In this document: piece by piece, positions 18,258-30,441 of the stretch
How positions within the stretch are numbered: the stretch's first letter is position 1
Layout of the letters: every line of letters begins with the position of its first letter
Assembly: GCF_047777955.1 (NCBI RefSeq)
Contig: NZ_CP180537.1
Span: 3,534,001-3,598,000, forward strand
Reading direction: 5' to 3'
DNA length: 64,000 bases
From: Didemnitutus sp047777955
GTDB taxonomy: Bacteria > Verrucomicrobiota > Verrucomicrobiia > Opitutales > Opitutaceae
Program-made: the position numbers and the translations under genes
Notes under the pieces: model-generated
What the model was told of the DNA's origin: nothing
Databases searched by the model: none
What the model saw: the letters and a program-made list of their open reading frames with translations, nothing else

Positions 18258-19525
18258 TCCGTCCGCTCCAGCTTTTGCCCGGCGGTCGCCTGCTCACCGT
18301 GCTGTTTCTCGCCGCGGTGTTGCTCGCGCGTGCGCGCGGGGCGGAAGCGAAAGCGGCCCACGAAGAACCCACCGCCCCCCCCGCCATCTCCGCGGAGGCG
18401 CGTGGCCTGCTGAAACTCGGCACCAACCTCACCGAGCGCGGCGACTACCCGGCGGCCGAGATCGCCTACCGGCAGATCCTGCACTCGACCGCATTCACGT
18501 CCGTCGAGCAGCAGGAGGCACTCATCGGCATGGGACGCACTTATCGGCTGCAGGGCGCGTTCACCAAAGCCGCCGCGGTCTACGAGAAGTTTCTCAAGGA
18601 GTATCCGGAGGATGGCCGCGTGCCCGACGTCCTCCTCGATCTCGGCCGCACCCTGCGGGCGATGGGGGCCTACAAGATGGCGATCGCGCGCTTCTACAGC
18701 GTGCTCAATTCGACGCTGAAGCTGCCCGCCGACGCGTTCGACCATTACCAACTGCTCGCCAAGACCGCGCAGTTCGAGATCGCCGAGACCCACTTCGAAG
18801 CGGGCAACTACGCCGAGGCCGGGAAGTTCTTCTCCCGCCTGCGCCTGCTGGACCTGGCCCCCGTCGACCGGGCGCGCGCGCATTTCAAATCCGCCTACTC
18901 GCTGCAGCTCGCCGGCGACTCCGAGGCGGCCGTCACCGCCCTGCGCGCCTATCTCGAGCAATGGCCCGACGACGAGAACGTGCCCGAGGCCCGCTTCCTT
19001 CTCGCCACGACGCTCCGCAAGCTCGGTCGCACCGACGAGGCGCTGGCGGAGACCTTTGCCCTGCTCCGGGGCGAGAAAAATCAGTCGAACGCCGAGCCGC
19101 GCCGCTGGATCTACTGGCAGCGGCGCACCGGCAACCAGCTGGCCAACGAATTTTTCCACAGCGGCGACACCGCCAATGCCCTTGCGATCTACCAGGGACT
19201 GGCCGCGCTTTCCAACGACACCGCGTGGCAGCTGCCCGTGCTGTATCAGGTGGCGCTCTGCCAGGAGCAGCTGCGCTCGATCGATCGCGCGCGGGAGACC
19301 TACCAGAACATTGTCTCGACCGTGGCCAAGCTGCCGAACGCGTCGGCCGAGTTGAACGAACTCGCCAAAATGGCCAAGTGGCGTATAGGCAACATGGAGT
19401 GGCACGACCAAGCCGACCGAAAACTGACCGCCGCGTTTTCCACGACGACCGGTCAAACACCTCCGACTCCAGCTCCGCCTCATGACGCCCCTGCAAGCCC
19501 TGCAGCAACACCACCAACTCTGTGA
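18254..19525 (+). CDS. exported TPR protein
   Basis: 423 residues with an N-terminal signal peptide (LLTVLFLAAVLLARARG) and tandem TPR-like helical repeats from about 45 to 390, such as LTERGDYPAAEIAYRQIL, GAFTKAAAVYEKFLKEYPED and HFEAGNYAEAGKFFSRLR. The C-terminus is Thr/Pro/Ala-rich. The architecture resembles YbgF/BamD-like periplasmic scaffolds, but no specific family is assigned. Its start overlaps the secreted-protein stop (ATGA) and its 3' end overlaps the FlgN-like gene by 44 nt, so the three form one translationally coupled operon under the sigma-28-like promoter at 17638-17664. Likely an envelope assembly factor for motility. Confidence 0.8.
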   Translation: MIRPLQLLPGGRLLTVLFLAAVLLARARGAEAKAAHEEPTAPPAISAEARGLLKLGTNLTERGDYPAAEIAYRQILHSTAFTSVEQQEALIGMGRTYRLQGAFTKAAAVYEKFLKEYPEDGRVPDVLLDLGRTLRAMGAYKMAIARFYSVLNSTLKLPADAFDHYQLLAKTAQFEIAETHFEAGNYAEAGKFFSRLRLLDLAPVDRARAHFKSAYSLQLAGDSEAAVTALRAYLEQWPDDENVPEARFLLATTLRKLGRTDEALAETFALLRGEKNQSNAEPRRWIYWQRRTGNQLANEFFHSGDTANALAIYQGLAALSNDTAWQLPVLYQVALCQEQLRSIDRARETYQNIVSTVAKLPNASAELNELAKMAKWRIGNMEWHDQADRKLTAAFSTTTGQTPPTPAPPHDAPASPAATPPTL

Positions 19526-19862
19526 CGAGCTCCACGCGCTGGCGTTGGAGGAAAATCGATTCCTGCAGCAGAATCAACGGGCGCCAGAGGCCGCATTGCT
19601 GGAACGCAAGCGGGCCTTGCTGACGCGATTGGACGAAACGTTGACCGCCTTGCGCACCGCGGAAGGCGAAAGCGGCAATCAGCCCGCTCTGCGCACCGCC
19701 CTGGAGAAAACGCGCGCCCGCATCCTGCAAGTTCTGCAGCTGGAAAAGGAGAACGAGCAGCTGCTGCTCCGCTACAGCCTGACTGCCAACCGGGCGCCCG
19801 CCCCCGCATCCACGCTGCTGCCGGCGAGCATGCTGCAGAAGATCTATCAGCGGCACACTTGA
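19482..19862 (+). CDS. FlgN-like flagellar chaperone candidate
   Basis: 126 residues, almost entirely helical coiled coil (LCDELHALALEENRFLQQNQ, ALLERKRALLTRLDETLTAL), with a short Ala/Pro-rich C-terminus. Size, charge pattern and the LLERKRALLTRLDE stretch fit FlgN-type chaperones that hold hook-filament junction proteins before export. No catalytic motif is present. It is last in the sigma-28-type operon, whose other members are exported proteins. The assignment rests on architecture and context only; any short coiled-coil protein would look similar. Confidence 0.5.
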   Translation: MTPLQALQQHHQLCDELHALALEENRFLQQNQRAPEAALLERKRALLTRLDETLTALRTAEGESGNQPALRTALEKTRARILQVLQLEKENEQLLLRYSLTANRAPAPASTLLPASMLQKIYQRHT

Positions 19863-19892
19863 AGGCTGCGGCAGGTTTGGCGACAGACGCGC

Positions 19893-19919
19893 AAAAGTTT
19901 ACGCGGATTTCGCCGATGA
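19893..19919 (+). promoter_or_regulatory. putative sigma-28 promoter of HDOD gene 2
   Basis: AAAAGTTT, 11 nt, GCCGATGA: seven of eight -35 bases and seven of eight -10 bases match the FliA consensus. The predicted start site coincides with the GTG at 19927, pointing to a leaderless transcript. Confidence 0.75.
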
Positions 19920-19926
19920 AGAGGAG

Positions 19927-20853
19927 GTGAGCCCTGTCAGCTCCTACCCCACTCTACCGCGCACCACGCCGGAAGACATCGTCCGGCGTCTGACTCATTT
20001 GCCGTCGGCGCCACGTGTCCTGCCAAAGCTGAAGCGCCTGCTCAGCGACACGAATTCGTCGCTGCACGAGATTGTCGCCCTCATCCGCCTCGATCCAGGC
20101 ATCGCGGCACGCGTGCTCCAGATCGGCAACTCAGCCTACTTCAGCCACGGACTGCGGTGCTACACCGTCGATGAGGCCGTGAATCGCGTCGGCTACGAGC
20201 AGATCTATGAGTTAGTTGCCAATGCCGTTGCTTCAGAAGTGCTGGTGCGTCCGCTCGCCAGTTACGCAATCGCAGCCGACGAGCTGTGGCAGACGTCTGT
20301 GGCGTGCGCTATCGCGGCTGAGAGCCTGGCGGATGCCCTCGGTATCGAGCGAGACATCGCGTATACGATCGGTCTTCTGCATCGAGTCGGCCTCGTGGCA
20401 ATCGACGACTGGCTCCAGCGGGCGGCCCCCCAGTTCTGCTTTGAGAAACAGGATCAGCCGGCGGAGACGTCCGCGCAGGAGCGACAGTTTCTCGGGTTTA
20501 ATAACGCCGAGGTTGGTGCCGCACTCTTACGGCTGTGGGACTTCCCCGCCGTGATGTCCGAGCCCGTCCGCTGGCAGTATCTTCCAAATGCCACCGCTGC
20601 GCATGGCCAACTCGCATCATTGCTCGCCCTCGCAAAATGGATCAGTCGATCGGCCTTGCGTCGTGGACGATCGCCATTCGCAGTTGAGTCCACTGTTTTA
20701 CGGCGCATCGGCAAAAGAGAACCCCAGCTTGATTCTTACGTCTCGCTGGTGCGTGGGAAACTGGCCCAAATAAGCTCTTTGCTTGCCGAGGGGGAGCAGC
20801 AACGCGTGCTGCCATTCCCTGCCGGAGATCGCGCAATCGTCGCAGTGAAGTGA
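19927..20853 (+). CDS. HDOD domain protein
   Basis: 308 residues with an HDOD domain over about 20-230: LPSAPRVLPKLKRLLSDTNS, ALIRLDPGIAARVLQIGNSA, YEQIYELVANAV, YTIGLLHRVGLVAIDDW (HRVG where HD proteins have HDIG) and EVGAALLRLWDFP. It therefore lacks an intact metal-binding HD pair, as is usual for HDOD signalling proteins. The GTG start is chosen because the domain begins soon after; no spaced ribosome site is present and the predicted start site is at the GTG. It is paralogous in type to the gene at 14681. It ends 43 bp before the rRNA operon terminator, which it converges on. Confidence 0.85.
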   Translation: MSPVSSYPTLPRTTPEDIVRRLTHLPSAPRVLPKLKRLLSDTNSSLHEIVALIRLDPGIAARVLQIGNSAYFSHGLRCYTVDEAVNRVGYEQIYELVANAVASEVLVRPLASYAIAADELWQTSVACAIAAESLADALGIERDIAYTIGLLHRVGLVAIDDWLQRAAPQFCFEKQDQPAETSAQERQFLGFNNAEVGAALLRLWDFPAVMSEPVRWQYLPNATAAHGQLASLLALAKWISRSALRRGRSPFAVESTVLRRIGKREPQLDSYVSLVRGKLAQISSLLAEGEQQRVLPFPAGDRAIVAVK

Positions 20854-20895
20854 CGGGGCAGACACCGCATTAAGGCGCACGATAAGCTATCGAGT

Positions 20896-20934
20896 AAAAA
20901 AAAGGCCCGAGTGTTGTTTTGCAACACTCGGGCC
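20896..20934 (-). terminator. rRNA operon terminator
   Basis: A 13-bp perfect stem GGCCCGAGTGTTG/CAACACTCGGGCC with a 5-nt loop, followed on the minus strand by eight T residues, 6 nt past the 5S gene. It is a strong rho-independent terminator, also placed to stop read-through from the convergent HDOD gene. Confidence 0.95.
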
Positions 20935-20939
20935 AAAAA

Positions 20940-21054
20940 CCTGGCAACGACCTACTCTCGCGGGACCTAACGTCCTACTACCATTGGCTGCTCGGGGCTT
21001 AACGGCCGTGTTCGGGATGGGAACGGGTGGAACCCCCGGCATCTGGTCACCAGG
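20940..21054 (-). rRNA. rrf: 5S ribosomal RNA
   Basis: 115 nt. The minus strand starts CCTGGTGACCAGATGCCGGG and ends GGTCGTTGCCAGG, with complementary ends, and holds the conserved CCCATCCCGAACACGG loop region. It is last in the operon, 5' of the terminator. Confidence 0.97.
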
Positions 21055-21087
21055 AAGGGAAACTCACGGCAGAGCCGGAGTAATTGA

Positions 21088-21140
21088 TTAAAGTTCAGAC
21101 AGTAGTCATCTGTAAGGAGGTGAAATAAACGCCTAGAAAC
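21088..21140 (-). other. 23S rRNA 3' processing-stem arm
   Basis: This trailer is complementary to the leader at 24067-24138. Both arms contain, on the plus or reversed strand, TTCTAGGCGTTTATTT, ACCT(C/A)CTTACA and CTGTCTGAACTTT, so the precursor should fold into the long stem cut by RNase III. Confidence 0.75.
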
Positions 21141-21154
21141 TGGGTCTACATAAA

Positions 21155-24055
<2,901 letters not shown>

Positions 24056-24066
24056 AAACGCACAGT

Positions 24067-24138
24067 ATTCTAGGCGTTTATTTTACCTACTTACATTTCT
24101 CTAAATTAGATATACATGCTGTCTGTCTGAACTTTCAA
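24067..24138 (-). other. 23S rRNA 5' processing-stem arm with boxA-like element
   Basis: Partner of the arm at 21088-21140. Its minus strand begins with GTTCTTTGAAAGTTCAG, a boxA-like antitermination sequence that recurs before 16S as GTTCTTTGAAATTTAC. Confidence 0.65.
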
Positions 24139-24207
24139 AGAACGAAATTGCTACAGTGTGCTGCGCCATCTGACCCAACCGTTCGCGTGAGCTCCCAGAG
24201 CTCAAAA

Positions 24208-24284
24208 TGGTGGGCCCAGATGGACTTGAACCATCGACCCCGCGCTTATCAAGCGCGTGCTCTAACCAACTGAGCTATGAGCCC
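24208..24284 (-). tRNA. ileT: tRNA-Ile (GAT)
   Basis: 77 nt including encoded CCA. It begins GGGCTCATAGCTCAG, has anticodon loop CTTGATAAG and T-arm GGTTCAAGTCC. Standard spacer tRNA. Confidence 0.97.
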
Positions 24285-24329
24285 GAGGTTTGAGAGAGTG
24301 GCGATGACCATTTTCGCGGCGACTCAATT

Positions 24330-24405
24330 TGGTGGAGCCGACGAGATTCGAACTCGTGACACCCTGCTTGCAAAGCAGGTGCTCTACCAACTGAGCTACG
24401 ACCCC
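24330..24405 (-). tRNA. alaT: tRNA-Ala (TGC)
   Basis: 76 nt including encoded CCA. It begins GGGGTCGTAGCTCAG, has anticodon loop CTTTGCAAG and T-arm AGTTCGAATCT. In transcription order it comes before tRNA-Ile, directly after 16S. Confidence 0.97.
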
Positions 24406-24441
24406 GGAAATTGGTCGGCTGAACTGTAGAAAGAACTATTT

Positions 24442-24479
24442 GGTTCTAGATATTTACTTTGTGCGATCAACTGGAACCC
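24442..24479 (-). other. 16S rRNA 3' processing-stem arm
   Basis: The plus-strand sequence here (GGTTCTAGATATTTACTTTG onward) is nearly the same as the minus-strand leader of 16S at 26215-26253, so in RNA the two flank 16S as a ~38-bp stem for RNase III. Confidence 0.8.
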
Positions 24480-24543
24480 GGAAACCTAAGTTTCCTTCGA
24501 CCATCGAAGTCATTAGCCTAAGCTAGTGACTTCGTCTCCTTAG

Positions 24544-26103
<1,560 letters not shown>

Positions 26104-26172
26104 AATCAGAGAGTCACGAATCCTAGTGATTCATGAACTACTAAAAGAGAAGCAACTTACGTCGCTTCTCCA

Positions 26173-26196
26173 GGCGCAGGAGGTGAATCCTGCGCC
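26173..26196. repeat. rRNA leader hairpin
   Basis: Perfect 9-bp inverted repeat GGCGCAGGA/TCCTGCGCC with a 6-nt loop, between 16S and the RNase III arm. Likely a structural element of the pre-rRNA leader. Confidence 0.6.
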
Positions 26197-26214
26197 TTGG
26201 AATATGTTGATTGG

Positions 26215-26253
26215 GGGTCCCAATCAATCGCACAAAGTAAATTTCAAAGAACC
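26215..26253 (-). other. 16S rRNA 5' processing-stem arm with boxA-like element
   Basis: Minus-strand GGTTCTTTGAAATTTACTTT continuing to GGGACCC is complementary to the spacer arm at 24442-24479. It also contains the boxA-like GTTCTTTGAAA. Confidence 0.8.
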
Positions 26254-26378
26254 GGTTCCTTTTTAGGGGAAAGGTTTCCAAGAAGACATTCGGCTTCTCG
26301 CTCGTCAACTCATTTTCGAAGAATTTTTCGAGAATGTTGCTGAAAAGAACGGGACCGATTTCTCGGCCCTTCAGACTC

Positions 26379-26403
26379 AATCGCCTCGCTTAACGAGGCG
26401 ATT
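26379..26403. repeat. inverted repeat in the rRNA leader region
   Basis: Perfect 10-bp stem AATCGCCTCG/CGAGGCGATT with a 5-nt loop. It lies within the expected pre-16S leader on the minus strand. Confidence 0.55.
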
Positions 26404-26536
26404 GGCGCCGAAGGGATGGCGAACCATGCAAGTCCGTCATCGGTGATCAAGAGAATTTTGTAGAATCATTTCTAATAGTGCTTTAATCTATTGATGGATA
26501 ATCTGATGAAGGCGATTTTAGCCAGGGATTTCCACT

Positions 26537-26574
26537 CGAGGCGCGCGCATTCAAATGGTCCTGGGCGCGCCTCG
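26537..26574. repeat. long-loop inverted repeat
   Basis: Perfect 10-bp arms CGAGGCGCGC/GCGCGCCTCG with an 18-nt loop, in the gene-poor stretch. No T-tract follows; the function is unknown. Confidence 0.5.
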
Positions 26575-27353
26575 GAATTTCGTATTTGGTGAATTAATAC
26601 AATTGCAGGAGCCGGTCTGCTGAGCAATGCCACCCTCGTAATCCAAGAAGCCGAATCAGCACGCAGCCCCTCGGCGGCCTCATCAGCGAACCGACTTAAT
26701 GCCTTAACAGCGCATCAATGCGCCGAAATCTGCCAGAGCCCCTGCACCGGCAGGAACAGCATGCGCTGCCTGAGCGGCCCCAGACATTCACCCAAGAGCG
26801 AAGATCAAGACCGAGTATCAAGGCCCCCGCTCCTCACGCCCATCACCTCCTTGCCGGCAGCACGGAACGTCTGCGAGCGTGGATCGGGGAGTCCCACGGC
26901 TAGGCAGGCGGATCGCACTGCATCAGGACACGCGCGGACATAATTATGAAGAGAGAAACCAGCGAAATCGAAGCCAACGGAGGCGCCCAGACGGGCCCTG
27001 AAACTCGGCGTAGACGGTTTGGCACTATCGCGATTCCCTCCTAGGCACGGATATTGGTCGACAGGCAGAGTAGCTCAGCCCTCACCGCAGATGCGGCAGG
27101 CGAGACCACGCTAAATTTGTCGCGCTCCGGGGCAATTTTTCGTTACGTAGAGCTTACTAAGGAGGTCGATCCACCGCATTTACGACTGCAGAAAGGCCGC
27201 ATAGATGCCGCAGATGATATTTGTTTACTGATTTTTACAAATCAGGACCTTCTAGCCAACAATGTCGTTGTCAGAGGCCCCAAACTACTTTTGAACGCTC
27301 GCCCGGTATCGGCAACTAACCCGAAGCCGACCTAACTCAACCAAGGCACACGC

Positions 27354-27842
27354 TTGGACCTAAAACAGATTAAGCTAATCATCGACCTCATGAAGCGCTC
27401 GGACCTGACCGAGTTCGAGGTGGAGGAGCAGGGCTTCAAGATTAAGATTAAGCGCAACTCCGGCGAACCCGTCCTCGTGGGCGGCGCTGCGGGTTACTCC
27501 AACCACCCGTTCCCGGTGGCGGCCCAAGCGGAGGCTCCCAAAGCGCCGGCAGCGACTCCACCGCCTGCGAATGCAGCCTCCACTGGCGGCGACGAGGCCG
27601 GTTTCGCCTATGTGAAGTCGCCGATGGTCGGCACGTTTTACCGCTCCCCGTCGCCCGATAGCCCCCCGTTCGTCGATGCGAACAGCAAGGTCGAGGAAAA
27701 GTCCGTGGTCTGCATCATCGAAGCGATGAAGATCATGAACGAGATCCAAGCCGAGGTGAAGGGCACCGTCGTTGAAGTCCTGGTCGAGAACGGCCAGCCG
27801 GTCGAATACGGACAGCGCCTCTTCAAGGTGAAGGTCGGCTAA
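27354..27842 (+). CDS. accB: biotin carboxyl carrier protein of acetyl-CoA carboxylase
   Basis: Carries biotin between the biotin carboxylase and carboxyltransferase halves of acetyl-CoA carboxylase in fatty-acid synthesis. 162 residues: an N-terminal helix (LKQIKLIIDLMKRSDLTEFE), a Pro/Ala linker (about 60-85) and a C-terminal biotinyl domain (about 88-162) with Lys126 in IEAMKIMNE (usually EAMKM). Start is TTG with AAGG about 10 nt upstream; starting here restores the conserved N-terminus. accC follows 65 bp downstream, beyond a terminator-like hairpin. Confidence 0.95.
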   Translation: MDLKQIKLIIDLMKRSDLTEFEVEEQGFKIKIKRNSGEPVLVGGAAGYSNHPFPVAAQAEAPKAPAATPPPANAASTGGDEAGFAYVKSPMVGTFYRSPSPDSPPFVDANSKVEEKSVVCIIEAMKIMNEIQAEVKGTVVEVLVENGQPVEYGQRLFKVKVG

Positions 27843-27863
27843 GCCCGCCTTCTCTCCAAATCC

Positions 27864-27896
27864 AGCCGGGCAGAGTCCTGTCCGGCTTCATTTTTT
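27864..27896 (+). terminator. intrinsic terminator or attenuator between accB and accC
   Basis: 10-bp stem AGCCGGGCAG/CTGTCCGGCT (one G-U pair) with a 4-nt loop, then TCATTTTTT. It would reduce accC relative to accB, matching the need for more carrier protein than carboxylase. Confidence 0.75.
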
Positions 27897-27907
27897 CCGC
27901 CTCTCCA

Positions 27908-29269
27908 ATGATTCAAAAGGTCCTCATCGCCAACCGCGGTGAAATCGCCCTTCGCGTGATTCGCGCCTGCCGCGAACTCGGCATCAAGACGCTCGCCGTC
28001 TATTCCGAGGCCGACGTTCAATCGCTGCACGTCCAGCTCGCCGACGAAGCCATCTGCATCGGCGGCCCCAAGAGCGCCGACAGCTACCTGCGCGCCGATC
28101 GCATCATCAGCGCCGCCGAGATCGCCGATGTCGACGCGATCCACCCCGGCTACGGCTTCCTTTCCGAGAACGCCAAATTCGCCGAGCAATGCGAGTCTTG
28201 TAACATCAAGTTCATCGGACCTAAGTCTAAGAGCATCCGCATCATGGGCGACAAGGCGATCGCCAAGGACACGGTCCGCAAGGCCGGCGTGCCCACGGTT
28301 CCTGGATCCGATGGACCGGTCGAATCCGAGACCGAGGCGGTCAAGATAGCCCGCAAGATCGGCTATCCGGTCATCATCAAGGCCGTCGCGGGCGGCGGCG
28401 GTCGCGGCATGCGCATCGCGCACAACGACGTCTCCTTCGCCAAGGAATACCATGTCGCCCGCGCTGAGGCGGAAAAGGCCTTCGGCAACGGCGCCGTCTA
28501 CATCGAGAAATACATCCAGAACCCGCGCCACATCGAGTTTCAGATCCTCGCCGACAGCCACGGCAAGGTCCTGCACCTCGGCGAGCGCGACTGCTCGGTG
28601 CAGCGCCGCCACCAAAAGCTCATCGAGGAGGCCCCCTCCCCGTTTCTGAATGCCGATTTGCGCAAGAAAATGGGCAAGGCCGCCGTCCGTGCCGCCGAAT
28701 CCGCCGAGTATCAGAACGCCGGCACCATCGAGTTCCTGGTCGATCCCAAGGGTAATTTCTACTTCATCGAGATGAACACGCGCATCCAGGTCGAACACCC
28801 GGTCACCGAGGAGGTCACCGGCATCGACCTGATCAAGCAGCAGATCCGCGTGGCCAACGGCGAGAAGCTCGACTTCGACCAAGGCGACATCAAGTGGACG
28901 AAGCACGCCATCGAGTGCCGCATCAATGCGGAGGATCCGGCCCGCAACTTTGCGCCCTCCCCCGGCACCATCTCGCTCTACTACGCCCCCGGCGGCAACG
29001 GCGTCCGCGTCGACTCCCACGTCTACAGCGGCTACGCGATCCCGCCCTACTACGACTCGATGATCGGCAAGCTCATCTGCTTCGGCGAGACCCGGAAGGT
29101 CGCCCTCCAGCGCTCCTACCGCGCCCTCTCCGAATACCTCGTCCGGGGCATCAAGACCACGATTCCGCTCCACAAGGCGATCATGAGCGACCCGACCTTC
29201 ATCGAAGGCAAGGCCACCACCGCCTACATGGAGGACTTCATGGCGCGCACGCCGCCCGACCTGTTCTGA
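27908..29269 (+). CDS. accC: biotin carboxylase subunit of acetyl-CoA carboxylase
   Basis: ATP-dependent carboxylation of biotin on AccB. 453 residues, the usual length. N-terminal domain KVLIANRGEIALRVIRACRE; ATP-grasp domain with KAVAGGGGRGMRIAHN glycine loop, EKYIQNPRHIEFQI, ERDCSVQRRHQKLIEEAPSP, FIEMNTRIQVEHPVTEEVTG holding the catalytic E and R; C-terminal domain with AIECRINAEDP. Gene order accB-accC is standard, and a terminator follows at 29298-29325. Confidence 0.98.
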   Translation: MIQKVLIANRGEIALRVIRACRELGIKTLAVYSEADVQSLHVQLADEAICIGGPKSADSYLRADRIISAAEIADVDAIHPGYGFLSENAKFAEQCESCNIKFIGPKSKSIRIMGDKAIAKDTVRKAGVPTVPGSDGPVESETEAVKIARKIGYPVIIKAVAGGGGRGMRIAHNDVSFAKEYHVARAEAEKAFGNGAVYIEKYIQNPRHIEFQILADSHGKVLHLGERDCSVQRRHQKLIEEAPSPFLNADLRKKMGKAAVRAAESAEYQNAGTIEFLVDPKGNFYFIEMNTRIQVEHPVTEEVTGIDLIKQQIRVANGEKLDFDQGDIKWTKHAIECRINAEDPARNFAPSPGTISLYYAPGGNGVRVDSHVYSGYAIPPYYDSMIGKLICFGETRKVALQRSYRALSEYLVRGIKTTIPLHKAIMSDPTFIEGKATTAYMEDFMARTPPDLF

Positions 29270-29297
29270 GGTCGCCAAGGCGCCCGATTCCCGCTTC

Positions 29298-29325
29298 AAA
29301 CCGCGTCCACCCGACGCGGTTTTTT
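29298..29325 (+). terminator. rho-independent terminator after accC
   Basis: 10-bp stem AAACCGCGTC/GACGCGGTTT with a 5-nt loop, running into a T-tract. The next gene starts at 29327, immediately after it. Confidence 0.85.
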
Positions 29326-29326
29326 C

Positions 29327-30436
29327 ATGCCTCGCTCCGTCGCATTCTGGCTCACAGTCCTTGCCTTCTCTCTGCTGGTGGCGGCAAAGGCCGACCGCGT
29401 GACCGGCTTCACCCGTCTGCTGCACTTCGGCGAACCCTGGGCAACCCGCCGCCTGCCCGCCGCCCAAGCGCTCCCGGTCGCGGTCACGGCCGGATCGACG
29501 GGCTACGACGGTCAATTCTACGCCCAGATCGCCCTTTCTCCCGCGCTCCGCGATCCCGCGCTGGACACCGCCCTCGACGCCCCCGCCTATCGTTCCAGGC
29601 GCATCCTAGGGCCCTTTCTGGCGCACTGCGCGGGTGTGGGGAGCCCTTGGCTGGTCCTGAACGCCTTTGCCCTGCTCAACGTCGCCTGCTGGTTCGCCCT
29701 GGCACGGTGGCTCTGGGATGAGATCGCCGACGCGTCCGCCGTCGGCATCGCCCGCTGGCTGGCCTGCGTGCTGTCGCTGGGCGTGCTCGACAGCGTCCGG
29801 CAGTCCCTGGTCGATCTCCCGGCCCTCCTCCTGCTGCTGCTCGCCGTGCGTCTGCACCGGGCCGGCCGCCCGGGCGCCTCGGCGACGGCTCTGGCGCTGG
29901 GCAATTTGACCAAGGAAACCAACCTCCTGGCTTCGCTCGCCCTGCTGGGCTGGCCGCGCCCCGGCCGGCGCCAGATCCTGGCCATCGCCGCCAGCGCCCT
30001 GCCCCTCGCCCTCTGGGCCGCTTACGTGGCAAATCGCTTTCCGAACGCCCCAGTCACCACCGGCAGCGGCAACTTCACCTGGCCTCTCCTTGCGGCCATC
30101 GCCCAGTTCACGGCTTCCGCTCGCGAGCTCATCGGCGGCCAGCTCGATTCCCGGCACCTTTTCACCCTGCTCGCCATCCCCGGACTTGCCCTGCAGACGG
30201 TCGTCCTCTGGCGCCACCGTGTCCCGACCGACCCCTGGTGGCGCATCGGCGCCGCTTACAGCGTGCTGCTGCTCTTCCTCGGTCCCTGGGTCTGGTCCGG
30301 CTATTGGGCCGCTTGCCGCGCCGCCCTGCCGCTGACGATCGCCTTCAACCTCCGGCTCCCCTCCGGACGCGGGTTCTGGCCGCTGCTGATTTTCGGCAAC
30401 CTCACCGCCCTGCACGGTGTCTGGCGATTCCTCTAG
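29327..30436 (+). CDS. polytopic membrane protein, GT-C-like
   Basis: 369 residues with about eight to ten hydrophobic segments (for example VAFWLTVLAFSLLVAA, LPALLLLLLAVRL, ILAIAASALPLALWAAYVA, AAYSVLLLFLGPWVW). The first extracytoplasmic loop holds GSTGYDGQFYAQIAL, a motif seen in membrane proteins that build surface glycopolymers; GT-C glycosyltransferases have a similar layout. No enzyme class can be fixed. The start codon abuts the accC terminator, so its promoter position is unclear. A CpeT-like gene follows 5 nt downstream and probably shares its transcript. Confidence 0.65.
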   Translation: MPRSVAFWLTVLAFSLLVAAKADRVTGFTRLLHFGEPWATRRLPAAQALPVAVTAGSTGYDGQFYAQIALSPALRDPALDTALDAPAYRSRRILGPFLAHCAGVGSPWLVLNAFALLNVACWFALARWLWDEIADASAVGIARWLACVLSLGVLDSVRQSLVDLPALLLLLLAVRLHRAGRPGASATALALGNLTKETNLLASLALLGWPRPGRRQILAIAASALPLALWAAYVANRFPNAPVTTGSGNFTWPLLAAIAQFTASARELIGGQLDSRHLFTLLAIPGLALQTVVLWRHRVPTDPWWRIGAAYSVLLLFLGPWVWSGYWAACRAALPLTIAFNLRLPSGRGFWPLLIFGNLTALHGVWRFL

Positions 30437-30441
30437 GCCCC

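Larger units (their letters stand above)
26254..27353. other. gene-poor stretch upstream of the rRNA operon and accB
   Basis: 1.1 kb with lower GC than its surroundings near 26,450-26,520. It must contain the rRNA promoter (minus) and probably the accB promoter (plus), but no convincing -35/-10 pair could be assigned. It contains two inverted repeats: AATCGCCTCG/CGAGGCGATT (26379-26403) and CGAGGCGCGC/GCGCGCCTCG (26537-26574). The only sizeable frame, 27054-27335, has no recognisable domain and no ribosome site before its start, so I do not call it a gene. Confidence 0.6.

Noticed and set aside
27054..27335. 93-residue frame before accB
   Set aside because: No domain and no ribosome site before its start. 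The AAGGAGG at 27159-27165 lies inside it and is not followed by a usable start codon.
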